Shown one piece after another: positions 10,293-19,496 of a stretch of DNA of 64,000 nt. Position 1 is the first letter of the stretch, and the number at the start of each line of letters is the position of its first letter. The notes under the pieces were generated by a model. It was not told the origin of the DNA and made no database searches. It saw nothing but the letters and a program-made list of their open reading frames with translations. The stretch covers positions 186,001-250,000 of the forward strand of contig NZ_AFEJ02000001.1 in NCBI RefSeq assembly GCF_000238775.2. Direction: 5' to 3'. The position numbers were made by a program, and so were the translations under genes. The stretch comes from Acaryochloris sp. CCMEE 5410. GTDB taxonomy: Bacteria > Cyanobacteriota > Cyanobacteriia > Thermosynechococcales > Thermosynechococcaceae.

Positions 10293-10919
10293 CTAGTCGA
10301 GGCGGGCTAACCCCTTTTTTAAGGCCATAATCACCGCTTGGGTTCGGTCTTTGACCCCCAATTTGGACAGAATGTTGTTGATGTGGAACTTGACAGTCCC
10401 TTCGGAAATGATCAGGGCAGCAGCAATTTCTTGGTTGCTGTTCCCTCTGCTGAGTAATTGCAGGACTTCGAGTTCTCGTTCGGTCAGATCGCTATCGTCA
10501 ATCCGGTCCGCGAGTTTGAGGGCGACTTCTGAGGGAATGTAGCGTTTGCCACTATGGACGGTGCGGATGGCTTGGATCAGTTCTGTGGCGGTGGTGTCTT
10601 TGAGGATATAGCCCCGTGCGCCCGCCTGCAGCCCCCGATAGATGTCTTCATCTGTGTCGTAGGTGGTGAGGATAATAATCTGAGCGTTGGGGGTTTTAGC
10701 GCGAATGCGGGCAATGGCTTCGACCCCTTCAAGATGGGGCATGCGTAGATCCATCAGGGTGATGTCCGGCTGATGGGTTTGGTATTGGTCAATGGCTTCT
10801 AGCCCATTTTCGGCTTCGGCAATGACTTCCATGTCCTCGGCTTGGCTGAGAATAGCAATAATGCCATGGCGGACAACAGGGTGATCTTCAACGACCAGAA
10901 TACGGATGGGTGGAGACAT
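10293..10919 (-). CDS. NarL/LuxR-type response regulator
   Basis: 208 residues. An N-terminal receiver domain has the acidic pocket VVEDH and phosphoacceptor Asp57 (TLMDLRMP). The C-terminal LuxR-type HTH (LTERELEVLQLLSRGNSNQE, SEGTVKFHINNILSKL) binds DNA. Family members pair with a HisKA_3-type kinase, usually encoded next door. Here the upstream side is a plus-strand TPR gene, so the regulator is an orphan in this window. Confidence 0.93.
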   Translation of the reverse strand: MSPPIRILVVEDHPVVRHGIIAILSQAEDMEVIAEAENGLEAIDQYQTHQPDITLMDLRMPHLEGVEAIARIRAKTPNAQIIILTTYDTDEDIYRGLQAGARGYILKDTTATELIQAIRTVHSGKRYIPSEVALKLADRIDDSDLTERELEVLQLLSRGNSNQEIAAALIISEGTVKFHINNILSKLGVKDRTQAVIMALKKGLARLD

Positions 10920-11031
10920 ATTGGCTTATTTGGGGTTCGCTCAGGCTATTTTCAGGTTGCTGCTCCATGATTAACCATACAACTCGATGTCGTAGCAGTG
11001 TCGTTTTTGAGGGATGTGGGTGGATCGGGAC

Positions 11032-11493
11032 ATGCTGAAATCAAACAAACTATGCGGTTTCGGGGTAGCATTGCTGCTGATGCTAGGCTCCAGGGCTGCG
11101 ATCGCATCGGAAAACAATCTTGCGGGATTGATTCGGCAAGGACAGATCCTTTTCCAACAGCGTCAGTATGGAGCTGCGATCGCAACCTTCACCCAAGCGA
11201 TTCTTCTCAATCCAGATAGTGCCTTGCCCTACTTCCATCGGGGAAAAGTGCGGTTTGAGCTGGAGGATGATTTTGGCGCACTAGAAGATTTTGATGACGC
11301 AGTGCAACGAAATTCTCGATTTGCAGAAGCCTATCTGTATCGGGGCAGCGTCAGGCTCTCCTTGGGAGATCAAACAAACGGATTGGTCGATCTGAGGCAG
11401 GCCGCAGGGCTATTTTCCCAACAAGGCAATCAGAAAGAGTATCAACGAGCAATACAGCTCATTCGGCAATTTAATCCAGAGATTGCACCTTAA
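11032..11493 (+). CDS. exported TPR-repeat protein
   Basis: About 153 residues from the ATG at 11032; a longer frame from 11014 would put charged residues before the signal peptide. An N-terminal signal-like segment (LCGFGVALLLMLGSRAAIAS) is followed by about three TPR units (for example AAIATFTQAILLNPDSALPY, and the ALEDFDDAVQRNSRFAEAYL unit). It is probably a periplasmic or thylakoid-lumen scaffold with an unknown partner. The stop lies about 70 bp before the left end of the ISAs1-like element. Confidence 0.8.
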   Translation: MLKSNKLCGFGVALLLMLGSRAAIASENNLAGLIRQGQILFQQRQYGAAIATFTQAILLNPDSALPYFHRGKVRFELEDDFGALEDFDDAVQRNSRFAEAYLYRGSVRLSLGDQTNGLVDLRQAAGLFSQQGNQKEYQRAIQLIRQFNPEIAP

Positions 11494-11559
11494 GGGATGA
11501 CAGCAGTGCAATCTATCCTTATTCCTCCTTCTAAATGGCGAGTAGTTGATGGCTTGTCA

Positions 11560-12737
11560 TTAAGCCCAGGGTTGTTTTACGTTCCTCCTAGAAAAAATAG
11601 GATGGTTCTACTGACCAACAGTAGAGAGACCGATGAGCCATCTAATCGATACTTTGAAGCAAGTCCCGGATTTCCGCAGTGCCCATGGCCGTATTCATCC
11701 GTTATGGCTGCTGTTGCTATTGATGGTGATGGGCATGCTTGCTGGATATCAAGGGTACCGTCCGTTAGAAACCTTTGTGAGCGATTATCGCCAGCCTTTA
11801 AGTGAGCTATTGGGGCTTGAGAGCCTCGAAGTTCCGTCTCACTGTACCTTTCGTCGAGTGATGAAGGGGCTTGACTTCCACGCGTTGAGCCACCAATTTG
11901 AAGCATGGATGCTCTCGAAAGCCCAGACTCACTCTCCCGATAATTATGCAGCCTCCATTGATGGCAAACGGATTCGTCAGGGGCTGACAGATGCCAAGGG
12001 GAAGCAGCGTTTTGTGGGCTTGGTGAGTTTATTTGCGGTGGAAGCAGGCATCACCCTCAAGCTCGAAGCCCTCACTCAGGAGGATAATAGCGAAATCAAA
12101 GTCGTGCAGGCACTGTTGGAAACCCTTCAACTCGATGGCTTACTGATTACCATGGATGCCTTACACGCCCAAAAAACACTTGAGAAGATTGTGGCCTCGG
12201 GTAATGACTATCTCGTGGCGGTCAAATCCAACCAGGGAAGACTTTACGACCACCTCCAGACTTACTTTGAGTGTCTTAAACCCATGGCTGAGCACATCCA
12301 CTCCGCCCAAAGTAGAGGACGAGATGAACATCGGTGTATACAGGTTTATGAGCCTGTCGGCATAGCCCTACAAGAATGGACAGCAATTCGCTCTGTACTT
12401 TGTGTCCAACGATGGGGTACTCGCAAAGGAAAGGAGTATCACAATACGGCCTATTACATCAGTTCAGCTGCCACCTCACCCCATCATTGGCAATCTCTGG
12501 TCCGAGAACATTGGGGCATTGAAAATCGGTTGCATTGGCCGAAGGATGTTGTTTTTGGCGAAGATGATTATCGACTCGAAGATGAACAAGCACTGCTCAA
12601 TTGGTCAGTGCTTAGAACTATTGGGATTAATATCCTGCGGCTAAACGACTATCAATCCCTCAAAACCGCGATGACTAAGCTTGCTAATCGGGTCGATATT
12701 ATTTTTTCGCTGCTAACTTAAAACAGCCCTGGCTTAA
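11560..12737 (+). mobile_element. ISAs1-family-like insertion sequence
   Basis: A complete-looking element of about 1.2 kb around one transposase gene. The ends are imperfect inverted repeats: TTAAGCCCAGGGTTGTTTTA at the left and, read inward from the right, TTAAGCCAGGGCTGTTTTAA, differing by one base insertion and one substitution. The CAGGG-start termini fit the ISAs1 family. I see no convincing direct repeat outside the ends, so the exact boundaries are uncertain by a few bases. Confidence 0.75.
11633..12721 (+). CDS. ISAs1-family transposase
   Basis: 362 residues, full length for the family. An N-terminal domain (HPLWLLLLLMVMGMLAGYQG, then the conserved PSHCTFRRVM) precedes a DDE catalytic domain with ASIDGKRIRQG, LLITMDALHAQK and REHWGIENRLHWPKDVVFGED. 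The two Asp and the Glu of the triad are all visible and no frame disruption is seen, so it may be active. It fills nearly the whole element between the inverted repeats. Confidence 0.93.
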   Translation: MSHLIDTLKQVPDFRSAHGRIHPLWLLLLLMVMGMLAGYQGYRPLETFVSDYRQPLSELLGLESLEVPSHCTFRRVMKGLDFHALSHQFEAWMLSKAQTHSPDNYAASIDGKRIRQGLTDAKGKQRFVGLVSLFAVEAGITLKLEALTQEDNSEIKVVQALLETLQLDGLLITMDALHAQKTLEKIVASGNDYLVAVKSNQGRLYDHLQTYFECLKPMAEHIHSAQSRGRDEHRCIQVYEPVGIALQEWTAIRSVLCVQRWGTRKGKEYHNTAYYISSAATSPHHWQSLVREHWGIENRLHWPKDVVFGEDDYRLEDEQALLNWSVLRTIGINILRLNDYQSLKTAMTKLANRVDIIFSLLT

Positions 12738-12830
12738 CAACAATGAAGACAACATTTAGGGGTGATTATGACAAATTTAGAGAGTGTGGCTAACTATATC
12801 TGACACTTTCCTTTTCATGAGTAATCCAGA

Positions 12831-13457
12831 TTAATGGATATCATGGATTGCTAGCCAAAATGTCTCGGAATTAACCAAGCCACTATTCCCTAGAATAAAC
12901 GTACAATTTTGATGCCCTTTCTCATGGCATTCAGTTTCAATGGCTTCATATTCATAACCCGATAAGCTGCTAAAAAAACCTGCTAGGACTCCCGCAATTA
13001 GTGGGCACACTGGCTTGTTTTTCGTCGCTTTGGTGCGATGGATCTTAGTATTGGTAAATGTTACAAAGAAGTAATCATTTTGTTCTTGGCTTAACTCAAG
13101 ATTCACGTTACCGTACTCAGATAAATAGGCATAAACCCACCACCGCTCTAGAATTGTCTTCCAGCCCAAATCGAGCAAAGAAGGATTTACTGGTGCAAAG
13201 GCAAGATAAAAGGATCTAAATTCTCTTTCTCCTAATTCCTTTCCGATTTGATAGATTTCCTGGTCTGGAAATTTCTCGACAATCCGATTAAGCATCTTTA
13301 AGGAAGTAGAAGATATTTGCATCTTCTGGGTCAAGCTCCCATTCCTTTGATCGTTCAAAGCATGAAACCATTGCATCGCTAAAACGGATGGAAGCTGATC
13401 AATCGTGCCTTCACCATTTAGAGATAAAGAGGTTTCATTGAGCTGGGTACTTATCAT
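12831..13457 (-). CDS. V4R-domain protein
   Basis: 208 residues. The C-terminal half matches the V4R (4-vinyl reductase) small-molecule-binding domain: ERWWVYAYLSEYG, PLIAGVLAGFFSSLSGYEYE and the terminal ETECHEKGHQNCTFILG with its paired cysteines. V4R domains occur in BchJ-type proteins and in ligand-sensing regulators. No DNA-binding domain is present, so this may be a stand-alone sensor or binding protein. It lies downstream of, and on the same strand as, the PP2C-type response regulator, about 330 bp apart. Confidence 0.7.
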   Translation of the reverse strand: MISTQLNETSLSLNGEGTIDQLPSVLAMQWFHALNDQRNGSLTQKMQISSTSLKMLNRIVEKFPDQEIYQIGKELGEREFRSFYLAFAPVNPSLLDLGWKTILERWWVYAYLSEYGNVNLELSQEQNDYFFVTFTNTKIHRTKATKNKPVCPLIAGVLAGFFSSLSGYEYEAIETECHEKGHQNCTFILGNSGLVNSETFWLAIHDIH

Positions 13458-13784
13458 GATAGAGATGACAATACTAAGGTGTAAATCTGGCTTAGTTATT
13501 AGTATGTCAAGCTCAGGTTTAACATCATGTCTCAGGAATTGTCTAAGTTGTCTAGCTTAGTGTTTTTCTTTTTTATTCAGGGGATTTTTTTAGAATCAAA
13601 CACAAGCTAGATTCTGAAAAATAGACTAGACTTCTTATAATATTCTTTTTATAAAGTGTAACTCACTCAATTTATGCTGCAATCTAACTTGAATTTTTGT
13701 CCCCTTCCATATCGGTAGCTAAATTAAGCAAGAAGTCAATTTCTGATAGCTAAACTCTGTAACAATCAGTTTTTCCCAAATTAT
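13458..13784. other. intergenic region, V4R gene upstream side
   Basis: An AT-rich stretch of 327 bp with no credible ORF. It should hold the promoter of the V4R gene and the 3' end of the phosphatase transcript. A short inverted repeat (CTAAG...CTTAG, near 13542-13560) is the only structure I noticed. Confidence 0.5.
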
Positions 13785-15890
13785 CTAGAAGGGATTAGCA
13801 GCTATCGGGGTAGCAGCCTGGGCCGCATAAGGCATTGGTGGCAAAGTTTGCTTAGGCTGAACCGGATCAAAGGATATTTTCATCAGAGAGTAGTCGTCTT
13901 CAAAGCTCTTATTGCCAGCAATATGCTGAATCTGCTGGAAAAGTGGATCGAGGGTATCAAACTGCCGACGTTGATATTCAGAGACTACGGTCATAAATCC
14001 ATCAAAAGTCCATACTTCGCCATTTGGCTGCACAATTTCATAGACCCCATCACTGAATAGGTAGAGGGCACTACCGGTTTGGATATCACATTCAAACTGA
14101 TCGTAGGGAAACCCTGTCATCATGCCAATGGGAATACTGCGCACCTCTAAAGGCTGAATTGGGTTTTGGGCAGACGCCAAAAGCACAGCTGGATGGCCAC
14201 CACTGGCGTACTTGAGTTTTTGAGTCTTACAGTTATAGATCCCATACCAAATTGTGAAATAGTCATCCCCTTGCTCACTCATTTGGAAGACTTCATTGAG
14301 GCCATCCAGAACCGAACTGGGCTGATAGAAATCAGTATCCAGCAAGGATTGCGATCGCACCACGTTGAGCACGGAAACAGACAACAAGGTAGAACGAATA
14401 CCATGGCCTGCCACATCTAGTAAGTAAATGGCGAGATGATCCGAGTCCAGCCAATAGTAATCAAAAACATCTCCCCCCAATTGATTGGACGGGATAAACT
14501 GATGCTGAATCGAAACAGGACCTGTCATCGGTGGGGGAATTAAAGAACGGACATAGCCTGCCGCCTGATCCAGCTCAGATTGCAATTTCGCATGCTGATG
14601 TTGGACTTCTTCCTCCGCTCGTTTACGCATAATAAACTCACCAAGCTGGGTACCAATAGACCCCATAATCTTTAAAAGGCTAGCGTCCATCGCTTGATGT
14701 TCACGCTTGCTAAAAACCATTACCCCCAAGCGGTTATAGCCTTCTAAGATCGGAAAGCTAAAGGCGGTTTGCATACCGGCCTGAGGAAACGAATTGGCAT
14801 GAATATCTTGAATGGCATTATCCGTTAGCCATAGGGGACCATCATGGGTCCAGATGCGTTGAATCAGTCCTGAAGCCAGGGCAAAATTAGCAGAACTCGA
14901 TACAATCTGGAAAGAATCCATCTTTTCTTCTAGCTCAAACCAACTTTCCACACATTTCAAGGTGTTGTTTGTCTCATCCATCAACCACAGCTCACCGTAT
15001 TCCCATCCCAAACTTTTGCTAATTGCTTGCAATAGATTGGGGATAGCCTCGCTTAAGGTTGCCACTTCAGCCAACACCCGGGTAGTGGCCCGCTCAACGG
15101 ACAACCGTTGATCTTGATATTTGCGTTCGGTTACGTCCGCCAGAGAACCAGAAATTCCAACGATTTTGCCATCTGGACCAGGAATGGCACAAGCATAAAC
15201 TTCCATCCAGCCAAAGCTACCTGCTTGTCGAAGAAAGCGTACATCAAAACGACATTCTGATTGTTGTCTATGAAACAGTTGATCAATGTACTGATTGAAC
15301 TGTTGTCGATCACCCGGATGAACATATCCTGCCAATCGATGGTTAATGGCCTCTTCCCTTACAAAGCCCGTTAATTCAGACCACACTGGATTGAGAAAAG
15401 CTAAATTCCCTTCTTGGTTGATTTGGAATATCACTTCTTTTAAGTGATCTACCACCGATCGATAGCGGGCTTCACTGTCTCGCACCGCTTGCTCAGCCCA
15501 ACTGGCTTCTAATAAATGACGTAATCGGCGTCGCAGGATAGGGGGATGGATCGGTTTTGTCACATAATCCATTGCCCCGGCGGCAAAGGCTTTATCTACT
15601 GAGGCTTGATCATCCAGACCTGCAATCATCAGGATCGGGGTGGACGGTCCTAAGGGCAGCTTTTGCAACTCAGCACAGCAGGTAAATCCGTCCATGACGG
15701 GCATTTTGGCATCCAACAATACCATATCTGGCTTGCGGGTGAGATAAGCATTCAGGCACTGCTGACCATTTTCAACATCAACTACCTCACACCCATCTTG
15801 CTCCAAAATCAGGCGAAGAATAATTCGAGTTGATCGATCGTCATCGACAACTAAAATAAGCGGGGTACGATTTTCCAAGGTCTGACTCAT
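13785..15890 (-). CDS. REC-PAS-GAF-PP2C (SpoIIE-type) response regulator phosphatase
   Basis: 701 residues. Order: receiver domain (residues 10-125, phosphoacceptor Asp60 in MVLLDAKMPVMDG); PAS/PAC (about 140-260); GAF (about 275-430); a short coiled coil; and a PP2C-type Ser/Thr phosphatase (about 465-680) with GGDVFDYYWLD, LLDVAGHGIRSTLLS and LYLFSDGVYE. The family dephosphorylates anti-sigma-factor antagonists or other phosphoproteins under control of the receiver. It diverges from the two hybrid kinases, one of which could phosphorylate its receiver. The partner antagonist is not in the window. Confidence 0.92.
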   Translation of the reverse strand: MSQTLENRTPLILVVDDDRSTRIILRLILEQDGCEVVDVENGQQCLNAYLTRKPDMVLLDAKMPVMDGFTCCAELQKLPLGPSTPILMIAGLDDQASVDKAFAAGAMDYVTKPIHPPILRRRLRHLLEASWAEQAVRDSEARYRSVVDHLKEVIFQINQEGNLAFLNPVWSELTGFVREEAINHRLAGYVHPGDRQQFNQYIDQLFHRQQSECRFDVRFLRQAGSFGWMEVYACAIPGPDGKIVGISGSLADVTERKYQDQRLSVERATTRVLAEVATLSEAIPNLLQAISKSLGWEYGELWLMDETNNTLKCVESWFELEEKMDSFQIVSSSANFALASGLIQRIWTHDGPLWLTDNAIQDIHANSFPQAGMQTAFSFPILEGYNRLGVMVFSKREHQAMDASLLKIMGSIGTQLGEFIMRKRAEEEVQHQHAKLQSELDQAAGYVRSLIPPPMTGPVSIQHQFIPSNQLGGDVFDYYWLDSDHLAIYLLDVAGHGIRSTLLSVSVLNVVRSQSLLDTDFYQPSSVLDGLNEVFQMSEQGDDYFTIWYGIYNCKTQKLKYASGGHPAVLLASAQNPIQPLEVRSIPIGMMTGFPYDQFECDIQTGSALYLFSDGVYEIVQPNGEVWTFDGFMTVVSEYQRRQFDTLDPLFQQIQHIAGNKSFEDDYSLMKISFDPVQPKQTLPPMPYAAQAATPIAANPF

Positions 15891-16334
15891 CTCACCAAAA
15901 CTAGAGAATGGGGAAGAACAATTGATCGGGGTAAATCCTGGCTTTTGATTCTGTATTGCCAGATTTTCGGGAGCTTAATTAGCCACCAATATCCAAATAT
16001 TTATCTCCTAGTAAGCCCATCTACCCGTCAAAACATTACATCTCTATCAGGATCGATAAAACCACCCTAATCATGATTGTTTATCCCTAGAATTCAGAAG
16101 GCTAAGATAGCTGGCAGAACCCTGAGTAGATCTCATGTAACGACCGATAACTCTGGCTAATTTGTTCGGTCTAGGAGTGATCAGGGCATGCTAATGATGC
16201 AGTAATAGAGAAGCTTTCTCTCACCGAAGAAACTCTTTCTAGAAATCAACATCTATTTCAGAAAATATTTACATCAATAACTATTAGAAAAAGAATATTT
16301 TTTAGTAGTCCACTAACATCTATCAAGCAAAAAA
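15891..16334. other. divergent intergenic region with an NtcA-like site
   Basis: 444 bp between the PP2C regulator (minus) and the first hybrid kinase (plus). No ORF. It must carry both promoters. The main visible element is the GTA-N8-TAC palindrome listed separately; the final 90 bp before the kinase are very AT-rich. Confidence 0.6.
16011..16024. promoter_or_regulatory. candidate NtcA-type site GTA-N8-TAC
   Basis: The sequence GTAAGCCCATCTAC is an exact GTA-N8-TAC palindrome, the core of the cyanobacterial nitrogen regulator NtcA. It lies about 120 bp from the PP2C regulator start and 310 bp from the kinase start. I do not see a clean TAN3T box at the canonical distance in either direction. 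A 6-base match can arise by chance, so this is tentative. Confidence 0.35.
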
Positions 16335-19300
16335 ATGCAGCCGCTGAATTCATCAAAGTTTAGCCTGATTGATGGTCTGAAACAATGTTTAACTCCCCTT
16401 CGTTCTCCACTGGGTCGTCAGATTGGCATGATGGGGGTTGGAAGCTGCCTCATTGCCGAGGTCGTTATTTTAGTACCGTCCTATTTCAGGATTCGAGACG
16501 CAAAACTGGGGCAACTGGAAGCTGAAAGTCTAACCGCCATCACCCCGTTAGTTGGTTTTGCTAACAATAATTCTTCTATAGACCAGCTGATGAATACTGC
16601 TGAGACCCTTATGCAGGGGTCGAAAGTTAAGGGTGGCACCCTGTTTCAGAACGGGAGTAAAAAGGTTTCATTTGGCACTCCTCCTACAGCGTCAGATTTT
16701 TCTAATCTTGATATAACGAGGGTTTGGAATAACACGTCATCGACTTACGATATTACTTGGCCACGGCAAAAGAACACAGGGTATCAATTGTCTTTAAGGC
16801 TGGACGGTCAGAAGATCCAGTCGGCAGCCCTAACCAATACCCTCCAGTTAGGCGGCTTAATCCTACTGATTTGGATGACGTTTACAGTCATTACCCTGCG
16901 GGCTGTGAGTCGCACAGTTATCCGTCCCCTCAATCAGCTTTTAGATGAGTTACGGAAAGCTGAGGTTGCCATGTCCGGCGATCCCAGCCAGGTGGAGTTG
17001 AGTAATCATGATTGCGATCGCAACCATGAATTAGCTGAAGTCATCAATACATTTAATATCGTTCTCCAACGGGCAGCCCTGAACATTGGCCAACTCAAAG
17101 ACAGCATGATTTCTCTGTTGAAGACGCGGCAGCAAGAATTGGAGGGGATGGTTTCTGAACTTCAATCTGCTAAACATGAAGCAGAGGCCGCTAATCAGGC
17201 TAAAAGCCAATTTCTAGCCAATATGAGCCATGAAATTCGCACGCCCATGAATGCAGTTATTGGTATGACTGGATTACTTCTAAATACTCCCCTAGAAGCC
17301 CAACAACAGGATTTTGTCGAGACCATCCGCAGTAGCGGCGATGCTTTGCTCACTCTGATCAACGATATTTTAGATTTCTCCAAAATTGAGGCAGGGAAGC
17401 TAGATCTCGAACAGCAACCCTTTGAAATCAGGACCTGTATAGAAGAAGCCTTGCTGATCGTGGCCTCCAAAGCCTCTGAGAAAAATCTGGAGCTGGCTTA
17501 TCTGATTAATCCCCCCACACCCACCGCCATTCTGGGAGACATTACTCGCTTACGCCAGGTTTTAGTCAATCTACTCAACAATGCACTTAAATTCACAGGG
17601 GAAGGAGAAGTCGTTGTCTATGTATCTTCAAAACCCATTGAATCTAAGGACTTAGATGCTGAATCCGATCTAGAGGTGATCGCCGAAGCCACCCCCTATG
17701 AGATCCAATTTGATGTCAAAGACACTGGCATTGGCATTCCACCAGATAAGTTAGAGCGTTTGTTTAAATCTTTTTCTCAAGTTGATGCTTCCACCACCCG
17801 TAAGTTCGGGGGCACTGGCCTTGGCTTAGCCATTAGCAAGCAGCTCAGCGAACTAATGGGCGGCAAAATATGGGTCAGTAGCGAGGTGAGTGTTGGGTCA
17901 ACCTTTTCCTTCACCATTACAGCGTCTGAAATTCCAAACTATGTCAGCCCCAAAGCAGCATCAGATGTCCAATTAGCGGGCAAACAACTCTTAATTGTGG
18001 ATGACAATGCCACCAATCGAGAGATCTTATCCCTACAAGCCCAATCTTGGGGAATGCTAACCTGTGCAGTTAAATCAGGCATCAAAGCCCTAGAGTGGCT
18101 ACAACGAGGGGTGAATTTTGATCTTGCAGTCCTGGATATGCAAATGCCGGAGATGGACGGGGTAACCTTAGCCGAGAAAATTCGGGCAGAGCCCAACGGT
18201 AAAACATTACCCCTGGTAGTCTTAAGTTCCCTAGGGCAAGATGACATCCGCGCTCGGGCTGGGGATATTAATTTTTCGGCCATTTTAAACAAACCTGTTC
18301 AGCAAGCCCAACTTCAAAGCGTCCTTGCTCAAGTGTTGGGTAACCCCCTCATTAAAGTGGAGCAGGCCCCTGACGTTCAAGAAAACCCCACTAACTTAGG
18401 TGATCAACATCCCTTACGCATTCTTTTAGCCGAGGATATGGTGGTCAACCAAAAAGTGGCCCTGTTGACCTTAAAACAATTGGGGTACCGAGCAGACGTT
18501 GCTAACAACGGCCTGGAAGTCATTGAAGCCTTAGAACGGCAAGCCTATGATGTTGTCCTGATGGATGTACAAATGCCAGAGATGGATGGTCTTACCGCAA
18601 CCCGAGAAGTTTGCCAACGCTGGTCTCCTGAAGATCGTCCTCACATTATTGCGATGACCGCCAATGCGATGCAGGGGGATCGAGAAATGTGTCTGGATGC
18701 AGGGATGGACGCTTACATCACTAAACCCGTCCGTATCCATGAACTCAGAGACGTCCTCAGCCGCTGTCAACCGATGGAAGAGCCTGAAGTTGAGGAAACC
18801 ACTCCTCCGATTCCTGTTTTACAATCCCAGCCCGTCAGCCTCAATAAACCTACACAAACCCATTTTCCACAGTCTCAGGAAAGCCCTCAACCTGTTGCTG
18901 TTTTAGTGGGGAGTACAGCCTCCCAACCAGTCCAGGGGGCAGAGCCGATTCCCCAGTTAGAAGAAAATCTATCCGTCACTATTCTTCCAAGCTCCTCCAT
19001 CCCTCCCAGCCCCGAGACTCGATCACCTCATTCTTCTCAAGAAACCACTGTAATCATGGAACAATCAACGATGGCCGAAACCTCAATGGATCCAAGCATT
19101 ATTGACCCCACAGCCTTGGAAAGTTTCCGTCAGCTCGCTGGGGAACATGCCTCTTTACTCATTGCTGATTTGTTAAATACTTATCTGGAAGATGCACCGG
19201 GTCGCGTCGAAAAGATGCATCAGGCCGTTAAAGATGCCGATCCAGATGGGTTAAGTGATGCAGCCCATGCCCTAAAATCGGCCAGTGCCAACCTGGGCGC

Positions 19301-19451
19301 TAAACAACTGGCTAGTCTCTGTTCTGAGGCAGAAGCTCTGGGTCGTTCAGACTCTACGGAAGGATCCGCAGACATTGTCTCTCAGATTTCTCAGGCCTAT
19401 GAGACGGTTCGCATTGCCTTTGAAGCAGAAATGGCAGCCTGCAGTGTTTAG
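16335..19451 (+). CDS. membrane hybrid histidine kinase (HAMP-like, HisKA, HATPase, REC, REC, HPt)
   Basis: 1038 residues. One membrane helix lies near residues 30-50 and another near 170-195, enclosing a periplasmic sensor region with no recognisable domain. A HAMP-like linker and coiled coil follow. HisKA has SHEIRTPMN (His about 298); the HATPase has [15 protein letters not shown] and GGTGLGLAI. Two receivers have acceptor Asp near 600 and 744 (both DxQMPEMDG). A proline-rich linker leads to an HPt domain ([12 protein letters not shown], His about 978). All relay modules are intact. The gene ends 45 bp before the Amt-kinase, with which it shares high similarity from HisKA through the second receiver. 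Confidence 0.93.
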   Translation: MQPLNSSKFSLIDGLKQCLTPLRSPLGRQIGMMGVGSCLIAEVVILVPSYFRIRDAKLGQLEAESLTAITPLVGFANNNSSIDQLMNTAETLMQGSKVKGGTLFQNGSKKVSFGTPPTASDFSNLDITRVWNNTSSTYDITWPRQKNTGYQLSLRLDGQKIQSAALTNTLQLGGLILLIWMTFTVITLRAVSRTVIRPLNQLLDELRKAEVAMSGDPSQVELSNHDCDRNHELAEVINTFNIVLQRAALNIGQLKDSMISLLKTRQQELEGMVSELQSAKHEAEAANQAKSQFLANMSHEIRTPMNAVIGMTGLLLNTPLEAQQQDFVETIRSSGDALLTLINDILDFSKIEAGKLDLEQQPFEIRTCIEEALLIVASKASEKNLELAYLINPPTPTAILGDITRLRQVLVNLLNNALKFTGEGEVVVYVSSKPIESKDLDAESDLEVIAEATPYEIQFDVKDTGIGIPPDKLERLFKSFSQVDASTTRKFGGTGLGLAISKQLSELMGGKIWVSSEVSVGSTFSFTITASEIPNYVSPKAASDVQLAGKQLLIVDDNATNREILSLQAQSWGMLTCAVKSGIKALEWLQRGVNFDLAVLDMQMPEMDGVTLAEKIRAEPNGKTLPLVVLSSLGQDDIRARAGDINFSAILNKPVQQAQLQSVLAQVLGNPLIKVEQAPDVQENPTNLGDQHPLRILLAEDMVVNQKVALLTLKQLGYRADVANNGLEVIEALERQAYDVVLMDVQMPEMDGLTATREVCQRWSPEDRPHIIAMTANAMQGDREMCLDAGMDAYITKPVRIHELRDVLSRCQPMEEPEVEETTPPIPVLQSQPVSLNKPTQTHFPQSQESPQPVAVLVGSTASQPVQGAEPIPQLEENLSVTILPSSSIPPSPETRSPHSSQETTVIMEQSTMAETSMDPSIIDPTALESFRQLAGEHASLLIADLLNTYLEDAPGRVEKMHQAVKDADPDGLSDAAHALKSASANLGAKQLASLCSEAEALGRSDSTEGSADIVSQISQAYETVRIAFEAEMAACSV

Positions 19452-19496
19452 GAATGTCTTATTAGGGGGAACCCCGGTTTTAACTAGGTAACGCTT

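Noticed and set aside
10920-11031. Tail of a histidine kinase upstream of the NarL regulator
   Set aside because: One minus-strand frame reads TTLLRHRVVWLIMEQQPENS and overlaps the regulator start, but there is no kinase motif and the TPR gene occupies the other strand. It could be a very short leftover.
11540-12760. Target-site duplication for the ISAs1-like element
   Set aside because: Flanks were compared for 8-10 bp direct repeats and none matched.
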